A stretch of DNA of 64,000 nt, from positions 32,490,960 through 32,554,959 of the forward strand of contig NC_041813.1 of assembly GCF_900964775.1 (NCBI RefSeq). Direction: 5' to 3'. The position numbers and the translations under genes are program-made. The DNA comes from Scleropages formosus (Eukaryota > Chordata > Actinopteri > Osteoglossiformes > Osteoglossidae). Positions 44,098-55,935 of the stretch are shown piece after piece; the first letter of the stretch is position 1, and the number at the start of each line of letters is the position of its first letter. The notes under the pieces are model-generated. The model saw only the letters and a list, made by a program, of their open reading frames with translations, was not told the DNA's origin and searched no databases.

Positions 44098-45749
44098 TCA
44101 CAGCCTGCCGCTGTCCTCCTTCTGGTCCACTTTGATCTTCTGTTTCTCCATGACCGTCTCGAGCTCCGTGACCCTCCGCTCGTCCTGTGTGTGTGTGTGG
44201 TGGCCCACAGGTCCGCAATGAAGCCACGCGAGGGACAGCAGCACACAGAAGGGCAGAACAGCGGCCACTCACCTCCAGCAAAGACTTCTGCACCATGATG
44301 TGGCTGTAGATCCTAGCGCCCTCCTCTGGAGAAACTGAGCGCAGCTCCTCCTTGTTGAGGGAGAAGAGCTGTGCGCCAGTGAGAACACCCAGGCTCTGCA
44401 CTGTCCTAAGGAGGGAGGAAAGGAGGAAGGGATGTGCCATGTGCCAGTACGCCGTGTGCCGTTTGTCCCGTGCCGTGTGGTGCACGACAGGGAGCCTCAC
44501 CTCTCACTGAAGCCCTTTCCCCGCAGCCACTTCTCCACCCTGCTGGGGCTCGACTGGTAGGTGAGGGGCTCCGACGTGCTGGACCTGCGGCGATCCACCG
44601 GAGGTGCTCCGCTGCCGGACTTCCTTCTGGCCAGCTTCCCCAGGAGCTCGTCGTTCACCACCATGACTGACAGGCCACACGGCAAGTGTCAGTAGCTCTG
44701 CCTCCCCGCACCCCCCCTTCCCTGTCCCACACCCAGCCACCGTGCCGTACCTCTGTCGCTGTCTGGCGGCTGGCTGTACGGCCGACTGGCCCAGGGCTGC
44801 GCCTCAGCGGGGCCCGAAAGGCTCGTCACAGCCATGGAGTGGTGCCTGTTCACTGGCTGTGGGGGACGGAGCCTTGTGTGAGGGACAGGGCACCTCCTTC
44901 CTAAACTCTTTTGCCGCAGTGACCATGCAAAGTGCAGCTTTTGGATTGTATGTACGAGTGCACGTGCGTGTGTGTGCGTGTGTGGGGTACCTTGGGCTCC
45001 CCCTTGGACCCCCCCTTGGGCTCCAGGATGTTGAAGGGCACGAAGCCGATTTGGCCGTAACGATTGCGGCACTTCCACCAACGCTTGGACGACTCGATCA
45101 CCTATAGCGCGGGGAAGACGACACACCTGGGCCTTGATAGGGTGCTCACACCCACTGCGTGTTGGCCTACCTCACTGTCGAGCCTCACAGCAGCGTCACG
45201 CGCACACTTGTACCTCCAGTATCTCGCCGTGCAGCACGGAGAGCTCGCTGCTGTTCCGCGCCACAAAGTCGTAGCAGCACACGTACATCCTCTCTGCCTC
45301 TGGCAGGGCATCGCTGCAGGAGGACATACAGACCACTAGGTGGCGCTGTTGCTGGGCACTGGGTTCAAGAGGAGCAACTCGGCTGCTGGTCACTTACATG
45401 TGGTCGGCGAACTGCTCTGGAGAGGCGGCTCGCTGGGCGGACACGCTGGAGGAGCGCTACAGCACCACAGAGACGAGAACAAGGTCGCTGAGGACTGAAC
45501 CCTGCAGCCAAACCCGAGCCCACCCTGCAGACACAGTGCTGTCGGCCGCTCACCTGGATTCTGTCCCTTAATTGGTCTTGGTTGTGCTGCAGCTCAACAG
45601 GGTCCTCCCACGGCTGTCCCTCGGGGTCAAAGGCCGCGGGTGTCCATCCATCCGAGAACAGGGGTATGTAGGGGGAGACAACCTCTCTAAGCTGGGACCT
45701 GGGGGACAAGGGTGTACACAGCAGCTCTCACAGAGGGTGCAGACAGACA

Positions 45750-45808
<59 letters not shown>

Positions 45809-48779
45809 ACACACACCCCTCACCGTGGCTGTGTCCAGTTGGACCCCAGAGCTGTCCACAGCTGCTGCTCCTCCTCAGTCAGGTGCCCCTGCAAAAGGGC
45901 CACGGCTCCGCTGCTCAAGGCTGGGCTCACCACGCTCGCCCCCAGTGCCGGCCCTCCGGTTGTCTTCACCAGCTGGAACCATGGCTTGCTTACTATGTTT
46001 TACTCACTTACAGAGAAAGTATTTGTCCGGTCCAGTTTCGTCTGTTTTTGCAGCTTTTTGACAATACATTAAAAAAAGTGACACCAGTTTTGCTTTCAGG
46101 TCATTCCCTTCAGGTGGAACATAATGAAATGTGGGTTCAAACGTATGAAAAAGGAAATTCCCCCTGTAACTGCAATCAGCCTAATTAAGGGGGTAATTAG
46201 GGTCAGCTGCTCAAACACTGTCAAGTCCAGTTTGGTCTAGCGCTGTCCAGTATAATTTTTATTTACTGAAACCTTAACCAGGACAGGAAAAGTTAGCAAA
46301 ACACGAGTCACAGAGCCACATTATCCCAGGCTCTAGGAGCTCTGGAAAAGAGTTACTAAACCCCATGAGTCTGGATAGGGTTACACAGTCATTTTGAAGG
46401 CCCTGACCCTCCATCAAACCACTGTCAGAGTCACACTCATCAAATAGAGAAAGTTTGGAACAGTGGTGACTCTATTGCAGAAATTGCCAAATTCTCTCCA
46501 CAAACAAGGCATAAAATAACCAATGAACTCAAAAAGAGCCAGAGAACAACATCTGAGGAATTACAGGCCTCCCTTTCCTCTACTCAAGATGATCTTCATG
46601 GCTCCACAATAAGATACTGTGCAAAAGTGAGATGCATGTGAAACCGGCAAGGCAGAGACCATTGCTCACTTTAAAGAGCATGCAAGCTGATGCACAGTTC
46701 ACCAAGAAGCAAAAAAAGTCTAAAGGCTTCCGGAGGAGTCTTCTGTGGACTACAGACTCTTTTCAGACATAACCCTTTCCACGGGTCCTGCTACATCTGG
46801 CAAAAAGCAAACACAGCATTTCAAAGTAAGATCCTTCAGCCAACAGTCCAGCATGGTGGTGGCAGTGTAGTGGTCCGGGGCTGTTCTACTGAGAGAGAAC
46901 CTGGGCACCTTGATACCAGTGAAAGTGTCATGAATTCCTTCCTCTTTGTATCAGAAATTTTAAAGGAGAGTGTGTGTGTGTGAGTTGAAGCTGAAGCGCA
47001 GATGGGTCGTGCGGCAAGACAGCGATCCCAAATGCACATGTAAAGCAACATCAAAATGGGTTATAGAACGGCCCGGTCACAGTCCAGAACTGAGTCCAAC
47101 TCAATCCAAGATGCTTTTGTAAGACCTAAAAGACCCGTTCATGTTCATAAAATCATGCACATGTCCTGAGTTAAAGGAGCGTAAAACATGCGGGAAAGGC
47201 GGCCGAGACCCTCATGCGGCGAAATGAGACCCTGGTCAGGAGCTACTGGAAGAGTTTTGTTGCAGTCAGTGCAGCAACTGACCGAGTTACTTTTCCACAC
47301 CTGCGGTGTACATTTCATTACCTCCCCCAACAAGGAAATGACATAAACACAAGACGGGAGTCACGGTGTCTCTCCCACCCTCTATCCACATAGCACTGGA
47401 ACTGCAGAAAGATCTGATCAAGTTTAATGCCAAAAAGCTGCAAAATCAGAGGGAGAAAAGTGCAGCGCTGGACTCGAATCTCCTCTCTTACAGCCATTCA
47501 CCCTCTTCCACAGCAGGGCACTACGGCAGGAGGTGGGACTGAAACCTGGATCTGGCAAGGCAGTGCAGGGCAGGGCAGCAGCTCTGAGCGCTATGCCACC
47601 TGCTGGCCCTGCTTTCTCACTTTCTCCTCTGCTCCCACTAAGGTGAGTGATCGGTGCAGGTGGAGCTCCTCACCAGATCCAGGGGCAAGAAGATGTGGTG
47701 CAGCAGCTCCTCTGACGTGGGGTTAGCGATGAAGGGCTTCAGGCGCGCCTGCGGTTATGCGAGAGAGAGCGGTCCCGCGTCACACGAGTGGGCCAAACGC
47801 TCGAACGGAGCGCACAGTGGGGACCGGTGCCTCACCAGCAGGCTAAAGCAGTACTTGAGTTTCTGGAAGATGTCCACAAACTCGTCCTCCTGCGGCGGTC
47901 GGGCCCTCAGCATCAGCAGGTCGTCTTCCTCAGAAGAGCGAACCACACGGGCCGTCAGAAACGGTGCACGCCGCCTTCTTCACGACATCGCTCCGCCACC
48001 ACTCACCCCCGTCCCCACCCCCTGCCGGGCCCCGGAATGTGCTGACCTTTGCTCTCTCCATCCTGCTCCTTCCTGCGGCTGTTCTTCTTCTTGGTCTTCC
48101 TCTGGGCGAGGACACTGCTGGCCTCGGCAGCCTGCTGCAGTCGCCCCATGAAGGCCTCGATGTCGCTGAAGCAGTGGTTCAGGATTTCCTGCGAGGGGAG
48201 CGGTCAGGGAGTGGTCAGGGAGAGGTCAGCAGGCTGGAGAAGAGGTGCACGGAACCAGAGCAGAACAGAACGTGTCCCTGGCACCCCAAGCCCCCAGCGT
48301 GCAGCAGAGCCTGCCGCTCGCACCTGGAGGAGGAGCACCTGAGACAATAGCTTCCTTCCGTAGAAAAGAAACCGGTGCTGATGGGGTCATGTACCACACA
48401 GCACACGCAGACACACAATGCACACACACACAACACGTGTGCGCACACACACAGAGGATGCACACAGACACATAGAGTGAGATGCGAGGTGCGAACACAG
48501 AACGTACCACTTCTCTCTGCAGTTGTGCTGTAGATTTGGAGTTGAGCTCATTGTGGAGTCCATTCACTGCCGGGGTGGGGGGCGGGAAATCAGTGTTAAA
48601 CACGGTGTGGAAAGGAAACAGTTTAACCCCCCGGTAATGAGCGTCCTGGTCAGGAGTCACTAGTCACCTGTGGTCCCGGGGAAGGACGAAGAAGGGCTGT
48701 TTGGCCCCCCTGACACCTTCCTGAAGGCTCCAGGGTTGCGAGGAGCTACAGGAGGAGGGGTCTTTACCTGCTGCTCCAT
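44098..48779 (-). CDS. eps8l1: EPS8-like protein 1, apparently without the PTB domain
   Basis: EPS8-family proteins link receptor signals to actin and Rac through SOS1 and ABI1. Fourteen coding exons lie at about 48668-48779, 48508-48566, 48047-48188, 47836-47924, 47674-47748, 45824-45972, 45554-45698, 45398-45456, 45214-45313, 44991-45101, 44751-44856, 44501-44666, 44273-44405 and 44098-44184. All phases fit and give 510 aa. The order is EILNHCFSDIEAFMGRLQQA, LRARPPQEDEFVDIFQKLKY, an SH3 domain (MYVCCYDFVARNSSELSVLH, KRWWKCRNRYGQIGFVPFNI), and a C-terminal SAM-like domain (SLGVLTGAQLFSLNKEELRS, SPEEGARIYSHIMVQ), ending LETVMEKQKIKVDQ. These match human EPS8L1 better than the other paralogues. 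The first exon opens MEQQVKTPPPVAPRNPG after a short leader. Human EPS8L1 has an N-terminal PTB domain that I could not find between 48.8 and 53.7 kb. The last-exon acceptor lies inside a CA run. Confidence 0.94.
45748..45817 (+). repeat. (CA)n microsatellite in eps8l1 intron
   Basis: A nearly pure CA tract of about 70 bases lies 7 bases from the donor of the exon at 45824. Confidence 0.95.
46430..47330 (+). mobile_element. Decayed Tc1-like transposon in eps8l1 intron
   Basis: The plus strand shows Tc1-like transposase landmarks in order: CAGAGAACAACATCTGAGGA, CATGGTGGTGGCAGTGTAGTGG (the G-G-G-S-V-V region), AAGCTGAAGCGCAG, GACAGCGATCCCAAATGC (the Q-D-x-D-P-K motif) and CAGTCCAGAACTGAGTCCAA. 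Stops and frame changes are common, so it is not functional. Flanking DNA from about 46070 (AAACACTGTCAAGTCCAGT) may belong to its 5' end, but I could not define inverted repeats. A (GTGTGA)-like run at 46969 interrupts it. It lies within the intron between the eps8l1 exons at 45972 and 47674. Confidence 0.85.
47425..47615 (-). repeat. SINE-like fragment
   Basis: It contains CTGGACTCGAATCTCCTC and GAGGTGGGACTGAAACCTGG, which read as tRNA-like B-box stretches, and ends GAGCGCTATGCCACCTGCTGG, similar to the head of the type 4 family. The boundaries are uncertain. Confidence 0.35.
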
Positions 48780-48883
48780 GGATCAGACTGGAAAGGAAGT
48801 GCAACAGTTATACTGATTTATTCACACTTTTCATTTGCCAGACAAATCCTGGAGTGAACAAACTTGCATCATCAACAAGGAGC

Positions 48884-48886
<3 letters not shown>

Positions 48887-48930
<44 letters not shown>
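48887..48930 (+). repeat. (AC)n microsatellite upstream of eps8l1
   Basis: A pure AC tract of about 44 bases lies roughly 110 bases upstream of the eps8l1 start codon, in the likely promoter or 5' UTR. Confidence 0.95.
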
Positions 48931-48931
<1 letters not shown>

Positions 48932-50265
48932 CACACACACACAGGACTACTATGGACACACAGCTTGTGTGTGTGACACCACCACGTTGCTGGTTCACAT
49001 CCCTCCAGCAGCTCGTCTAGGAGCGAACATTCAAACAGCAAATACACAGTTTATCACAGCAGATGGTGTTGGACTCATTGATGGAGCTGTCAGCAGATCA
49101 GGAGAGAAGAGGCTCTCCAAGAGACGGGTTCGAGACCCTCCTCCAGCGTGGGAGGGACTCAGCAGCTCCGAGGGACACGACATTTGTTCCACCGTCGTGA
49201 TGCTGGACCCCTGTTAGTGGGAGCACTGAATGCTGCATGCGTGGCGTGTAACATCCCTCTGTGCTCCGGGGCGTTCGGCTGTCGCAAGCAGATTCTGAAG
49301 AGGAAGTCAACATTCCACATGCGTGAGCCCAGGAATGTAGCCCTACAGTCAGAGTGCGTGTCGTCACACCGAGAATGTGCATGTGCGACCGACCGCACAC
49401 GAAGAGGAAATGAGGAGCGGCTCTTCGTGGCGACACGTCGAAGGTCCGTCCACAGCTCCAGACCCCCCCAGCAAATCCCAGTGGCTCCTAGAGGTCAGGC
49501 TGCTGAGTGCAGGAACAGGGTTTGTTTCCCCACAAAACTCGTGTGACACTCAGAGACCCATGGGGCCGTCGGCGTCCCGTCCGGGTGTCCCGTACTGATG
49601 CTGAGCCCTGCTGTCGAAGCGTTTGGGTGTGAGCTGCATGATGGTGTCCCCACCAAGCTTTTCCCATTTCACATTCTCTAGCAGCTTCGCCCGTAGCGTC
49701 CCGTGATGCCTGCGTCCCCGTTCCCCGGAAAGCACACACACAGGTGACATCCCGCCGACAGGGAAGCAGCTGATGCCGTAACCATGGCGGCGCACATGGC
49801 ACCACCAACGTGCCCACCACCGAGCTTACCTGGTTTCTGTGTGCTGCGTGTGCCCGGGAGCTCGCCGCCCTCTCAGTGTGTGTATGTATCTCTGAGCGCC
49901 TGCGCTCTCTTCAGCTGAATACTCCTGCCGTCACGCCTTCAGCAGTTATGCAGGAACTTGAAGAACCGGTCCAGCTCCACGGTCCTCCCGGGTACTTGAG
50001 CGTGACACCATCACCCATTGCCTGTTGGAACCGCACGCCACTCGGGAGGGGGTGATGCGCCCACGGGCACCCGCTCTGTGTTCTGGTGAGGCTGCGCTAT
50101 TTGACACACGTCTAAACTGGACACATGCAGTGGTGTCAAAGTGTTCATGTCGCACCCCCACTCACACACAGCTCAGAGTCACCAGGGTATGAAGAGCTGA
50201 ACGGAACACAGCGGTTTGTGGAACTTCAGTCCAGCCTACCTGCACTGCAGCGCCAGAGCTTCTCT
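48932..50265. other. Intergenic, no gene seen
   Basis: Upstream of eps8l1. It is G/C-richer than the AT-rich introns, with several overlapping short open frames on both strands and no match to a known family. None of the PTB-domain motifs expected for EPS8 proteins was seen. Confidence 0.5.
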
Positions 50266-50276
50266 CTCAAGTTCCG

Positions 50277-51065
50277 CCATGTCCCTGTCCCTGTTCCCTG
50301 TCCATGTCTCTGTCCCTGACCCTGTCCCCTGACCCTGTTCCTGTTTCTGTTCCCTTTTCCCTGTCCCCTGTCCCTGTCATTGTTCCCTGTGCCCTGTCCC
50401 TGTTACCTGTCCCTGTCTCTGTTCCCTGTTCCCTGTGCCCTGTCCCTGTTACCTGTCCCTGTCTCTGTTCCCTGTTCCATGGGCCCTGTCCCTTTTCCCT
50501 GTTCTTGTTCCCTTCTCCCTGCCCCTGTCCCCTGTCCCTGTCAATGTTCCCTGTTTCCTGTTCCCTGTGCCCTGTCCTTGTTCCCTGTCCCTGTCTCTGT
50601 TCCCTGTTCCCTGTTTCTTTTTCTGTTCTCTTTTCCCAGTCCCTGTCCTCTGTCCCTGACCCTGTCCGCTGTCCCTGTCCCTGTCCCTGTTCCATGTGCC
50701 CTGCCCCTGTTCCCTGTGCCCTGTCCCTGTTCTCTGTTCCCTGTCCATGTCCCTGTTCCTGTCCCTGTTCCCTGTTCCCTGTCCCTATCCCTGCCCCTGT
50801 CCCCAGTCCCTGCCCCCGTCCCTGTCACTGTTCCTTGCTTCCTCTGCCCTGTGCCCTGTTCCTCTGTCCCCTGTCCCTGTTCCGTGTTCCCCGTCCCTGT
50901 CCCTGTTTCCTGTGCCCTGTCCCTGTTCCCTGTCCCTCTTCCCTGTTCCCTGTGCCCTGTTCCTTGTACCCTGTTCCTTGTCACTGGTTCCCTGTCCCTG
51001 TGCCCTGTCCCTGTCCCCTGTCCCCTCCCTGTTTCCTGTCCCTGTTCCCTGTTCCCTGTCCCCTT
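50277..51065 (+). repeat. CCCTGT hexamer minisatellite, about 790 bp
   Basis: The sequence is built almost wholly from CCCTGT with variants such as TTCCCTG, CCTGTCCCTG and CATGT. Because the unit is six bases, several frames on both strands stay open for 140-277 codons (PVPCSLSLFPVP on one side, GTGNREQGQ on the other). These are not genes. Confidence 0.95.
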
Positions 51066-51557
51066 GTCCGTCTGCTTTGTGCCTTCATATCCCCCCATTT
51101 CCCAAGACACAGCTTGATTCCTGACTATGCCCTTTAAATTCTCTTTGAAAGGATGTTCGCTCCTCATTAATGTCCTACCTGTTTATGGACCACGAGTTTT
51201 CACCTGTCCCCTCAATAAAACTGGTGCACCTGCAATTGGGTCCGTCGCCTCTCTGCCGCTTGGGAGAGTCGTCTCAGTCTTCAAGCAGTCATTCTCTGTC
51301 AGTCGTCTCAGTCAAAGTTGCAGTCAGAGGCGTGTCCTTTTCCGGCTGAGGAGACCGGGCGCTGCGCGGGGCCCAGCGTCCAGTGTCCAGCGTCCTATGT
51401 GTACCCATGTAAAGTGACATCCTTTTCACTGGATTATGTTGAGGAGAGGAGAGGAGCCCGTTGTGCACAGCACCGTGTGACCGGTATTATTGCTCCTCCC
51501 TTCTAGACATGCCTCCCGTCTGCTCTTGCACCCCCACCCTGGAGCTCTGTGCGCGCG

Positions 51558-51560
51558 CGC

Positions 51561-51632
<72 letters not shown>
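51558..51632 (+). repeat. (GT)n microsatellite
   Basis: About 75 bases of GT following a GCGCGC stretch. Confidence 0.95.
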
Positions 51633-51633
<1 letters not shown>

Positions 51634-53254
51634 GTGGCGTTCCAGTCGATTTGCTGCAGCAAGTTCGAGTCCCTGCTGGGCGAGTCTGGCAGAGCCTCTG
51701 CTCGTTGAGGTCCACTCTGCAGGGGAGCTCCGTTGGACGAGGTAACGGAGCGAGTGTGTGACTGCTGTGTGTGAGCTCGCCAAGACCGTGTGTGTTTTGC
51801 TCCTGGTTTGAGTGCCATTTTCAAACCCTTTACTGGGACCACCTCCTGTTTTTACAAAACGCGGTAAAGACCACGACCCCTGCCGCACACGCTGCGAAAT
51901 ACGAGACACACAGACAGGTCCAATGGATCATTTATCTGTCCCTGTTCCTGTGGCCTGTTGTCACTGCGTCCAAGGTGTGTGTGTGTGTTTGCGCGCCTGC
52001 CTGCGTACACACACACTGGCATTGACATTGACACCGACACACTTTTCTAAACAGTATGGAAATACCATGGTATTTAAATAGCCTGTGTGGTTTTGTAATG
52101 GACACAATGTGTGACCTGCATGGATTTATTGGAGGAAGCCCTCTCACCGTGCTAAAAACAGTGCCTTTGAGGCTTGGGGCTGTGGGTATTTATTCGGGAC
52201 AGTTATTTATATCCACAGGTGTGTGAAAACAGAGTAAACCAGGGTCTTGGCAGACCTGAAGTTGCACATGGGGCTGTGATCAAAATCAGTAAAGGTATTT
52301 GTTAACATTTACCATATTTACTGTGTTTGCTCTGAGGAACGCAAACTTCTCAGCGCTTCTGATGCTCAGCGGTGACCAGGCCACTAAAACACACTTGACG
52401 CACTTGACGCACTGGTCCATGGCGTGCTGGGAATCGCATACAGGAAGGGGCTCTCTGGTCTCGAACCCGAGTGCGCCGCTCGTTTGCTCATGCCTGACCC
52501 TAACCTGCCCAGTGCTGAGGGGCTGGACGAGGGTTCATCCTCCGCCTGAGTGCGTGCGTCCCCAGTCCACGAGCAGTCCAGCGCGACTTGGGTGGGGGAG
52601 GGGTCCGGCCTATATATAGACACTGGGAGGGTGTGTGAAGGAGGACGGTGGTGTTTTTCCACACAGTCATACGATCCACACAGAAGTAGGGGACACTTTG
52701 AGTCCTTCCCTTCTCCCCGTGTGGAACATACACCCGGTCCTGGTGCAGCCCAGTCTTCCGCTTGTCCCTCTCCGTCCACATCCTTTCGTCAAGAATGAAT
52801 GTCAGGGGTGCCACTCTGTCAGCCTTCTGCGGACACTGTGAGTACAGTGGCGACAGAGTCCCCTCTGTATAAGTCATATGTGGAAAGTGAGGACTTTGGG
52901 TGCAGTGGGGATAGTGTCCTGTCTCTACAGGTCTTGTGTAGACTGTGAGGACTGTGGGTCTACGGGGGCAGTATTCTGTCTCTGTACACGCAGGGAGATA
53001 AACCGAGTCACCATGTGTCATGTGCCGCTCTCACACAAGGCTGTAGAACTTGTCCTCCTCTGTCTCCTTGTGTCCTCAAGCATGTTTGTGTTGGTGGAGG
53101 AGGGACATGGAGACAGAGACACTGGGAGGGGTTGTCCTTCCTGGAGGAGGCCGTCTAGTGGCACCGTGTTAAACACATGGGTTCGAGGGATGACTTATTG
53201 TCTGCGTTCTTCACCAGAAGGATCTCACTGAAACTTCACCAAGACTTTCCGAAA
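51633..53254. other. Intergenic, no gene seen
   Basis: Ordinary sequence between the GT microsatellite and the LINE scrap. A stretch at 52790-53150 has four weakly similar TGTGAGGACTGTGG-like phrases, perhaps an old tandem repeat. I see no coding exon. Confidence 0.45.
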
Positions 53255-53505
53255 GTCTCCAGTCATCGTCCTCGACTTGTCGGCAGCGTTGGACACTGTC
53301 AACCACCAGATTCTACTCTCTTCTCTTGGCCTCAAAGGAGCGCCACTGAACCGGTTTGAGTCCTACCTATCAGGTAGATGGTACCATGTGGTCTGGCGCG
53401 GTTCCCTGTCTTCTCCTGAGCGTCTCTCAGCCGGTGTTCCTCAGGGCTCAGTGCCAGGACCCTTACTCTTCTCCATCTACACTTCTTCCTTCAGCTCCCT
53501 GTCCT
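53255..53505 (+). mobile_element. LINE reverse transcriptase fragment (L2/CR1/Rex group)
   Basis: The frame reads [20 protein letters not shown], then [15 protein letters not shown] and [20 protein letters not shown], which are the D-L-S-A-A-F-D-T-V-N-H and G-V-P-Q-G-S-x-L-G-P-L-L-F motifs of non-LTR reverse transcriptases. Only about 80 codons remain. The piece lies 230 bases upstream of the slc6a16-like start codon. Confidence 0.85.
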
Positions 53506-53732
53506 GTCCCTCCACCGTCCTCCACAGTCTTCTGTGTGAAGCTCTTTGTCTGTCCTTGATGTCCTTCTGTTTACTCTGCCTTGTACACACATGAATGATG
53601 CGTGTAAATGTGAACGTACAGTAACGTCAGTGTGAGTCAGTATATATGTGAAGGTGGGGGTGGGGGTAGAGCACAACGGTTCCCTCTCTGTTGCCATGCA
53701 ATCCAACAGCTGCCTTCTCCTCGGCCACACAG

Positions 53733-55874
53733 ATGGAGAAAGCGCCGTTGCCCGGCGACGAGGAGGGGCGACGCATGTCGGAGGGCCAGGCGGAGGCTCG
53801 GCTGCTGGAGCCGGATGAGGGGCGGGGCCAAGAGGGGGGGTCTGCAGACCCCACTCGACCCGCCTGGGGCAGCAAGCTGCAGTATGTGTTGGCGCAGGTG
53901 GGCTTCAGCGTGGGCCTGGGCAACGTGTGGAGGTTCCCTTACCTTTGTCACCAGAACGGTGGAGGTGAGTGGTGCTGCGGCCGTGCACCTTGAACGCACC
54001 CTGTTTACACACCCTGCGTCCCCACTCTTCCGGAGGTGTGTGTCACATTGTTCTCATCGGTTTCGTTGAGTGTTTCAGGGAATGAGTGTGTAAAGTGTGC
54101 GTCTGTAAAACGCTGCTGCATCTGAGTGCCTCTTGAGCAGGAGCAGCTTTTCCTGTTGCCCCCTGTGCTGCGCATGTGTGTGTGTGTGAGCTGCTGAGGG
54201 AGGCCCTGACCCCACTCCTCACACCCCAGGCGCCTTCTTGCTGCTCTACGTGCTGCTGCTGGGCTTCATCGGCGTGCCGCTCTTCTTCCTGGAGTTGGCG
54301 GCGGGACAGTGTGTGCGCCAGGGCAGCATCGGGGTGTGGGGGCGCATCTCGCCTCGGCTGGGGGGTGTCGGCTTCTCCAGCTGTGTGGTGAGTCCTGCCT
54401 TCTCACTTTACTTACTCGCAGTCCTCCTACACACCGCTCGCACACCGACACGGCTCAGCTGCCCCTCAGTCGCCCCGAGTTTGAGGACTAACTCTTCCCA
54501 AGGGCTTTGTACCTCGTTTTCACCCAGGTTCATTCTGAATGACTGCTGCTCAGGTAGTGAGTGTGTTCTCAGGCGGTGTGTGTGTTAACACTGCACTCAC
54601 TGCTGAGGAATTCCAGGCATCCAACGAGACAGGGTCTGACCCCCCTCCCCCTCCCCCCTGGCCTAAACTTTTTTTTGGCCAGAGCTGCCCCCCATGCTGC
54701 TGCCTGCCCAGCATGCGTGTGTGTGAGTGTGAGACTCAGGGACACTTTCCTTTCCTCGCCTCCTGCCTTAGGTGTGCTTCTTCGTTGCCCTTTACTACAA
54801 CGTCATCGTTGCCTGGAGCCTCTTCTACCTGGGCAGCTCGTTCCAGGACCCCCTGCCCTGGGAGCAGTGTCCTTTCCACAACAACAGGACAGGTATGTAT
54901 GGCCTTTGCTCCTGGGGGAGCCCTGCTTCTCCTGCCCCTTGTCTCCCTCCTCCTCACCACCCCCTCACTGAACCCCCTACCCTCCCCCCGCGCAGTGAAA
55001 GAATGTGCCAGAAGCTCCCCCACCACTTACTTCTGGTTCCGCAAGGCGCTGGACATCACGGACTCCATCGATGACCTGGGCCACTTCAACGCCGTCATGA
55101 GCGGCTGTCTGCTGGCTGCCTGGGCCATCGTGTGCCTGGCCATGATCAAAGGCATCAGGTCGTCCTCCAAGGTACCAAAAACGTCCCCCGCAGCAAACTG
55201 CGTTGTGAGAATGTCCAACTGACTGACCTCGGGCTCCGACACCGCCTGGGACTGTGACCCCTCAAATTATGAGGACTGGTCAGGCCCTCGACTTCTGAGG
55301 CTGTCCATTTGTCCTCAAATCATGAGACCGTGCGACCTCCTGGGACCGTGACCACGTCGCGTTCCTGTCGAAACCGTCTTCTGCCCTCTCCTCTCCAGGT
55401 GATGTACTTCTCCTCTGTTTTCCCGTACGTCGTGCTGCTGTGCTTCCTCGCCAGGGGACTGCTGTTGGACGGAGCTTCTGAAGGGATTGTCTACATGTTC
55501 TACCCACGGGTAAGCCCAGGGGGGCGGTCAACTGGGGGTGTGCGGTGCAAGGAGCTCCGGCAGCTTCTCCTGACCTTTCCTGACCTTTGGTGGCCTCCAG
55601 CTGCAGATCTGGGGCGAGATACAGGTGTGGCGACAGGCTGCCACGCAGGTGTTCTTTGCGCTGGGCTTGGGCTTCGGCTCCGTCATCGCCTACTCGTCTT
55701 ACAACCCCCCGAACAACAACTGCCACCGCGACGCCCTCGTGGTCTCCGTCATCAACCTGCTTACCTCCATTCTCGCTTCCTTGGTAGTGTTTGCCATGCT
55801 GGGCTTCCGAGCTAAGAGCATCACCATGGACTGTGTGGTCCGGTACGTGTGTCTGCGTTTGCGTGCTTGACCGT

Positions 55875-55935
<61 letters not shown>

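Noticed and set aside
50267-51137. Long open frames on both strands (up to 277 codons) rich in P-V-P-C-S-L or G-T-G-N-R-E-Q
   Set aside because: They are produced by the six-base CCCTGT repeat, which keeps frames open. There are no start, splice or family signals.
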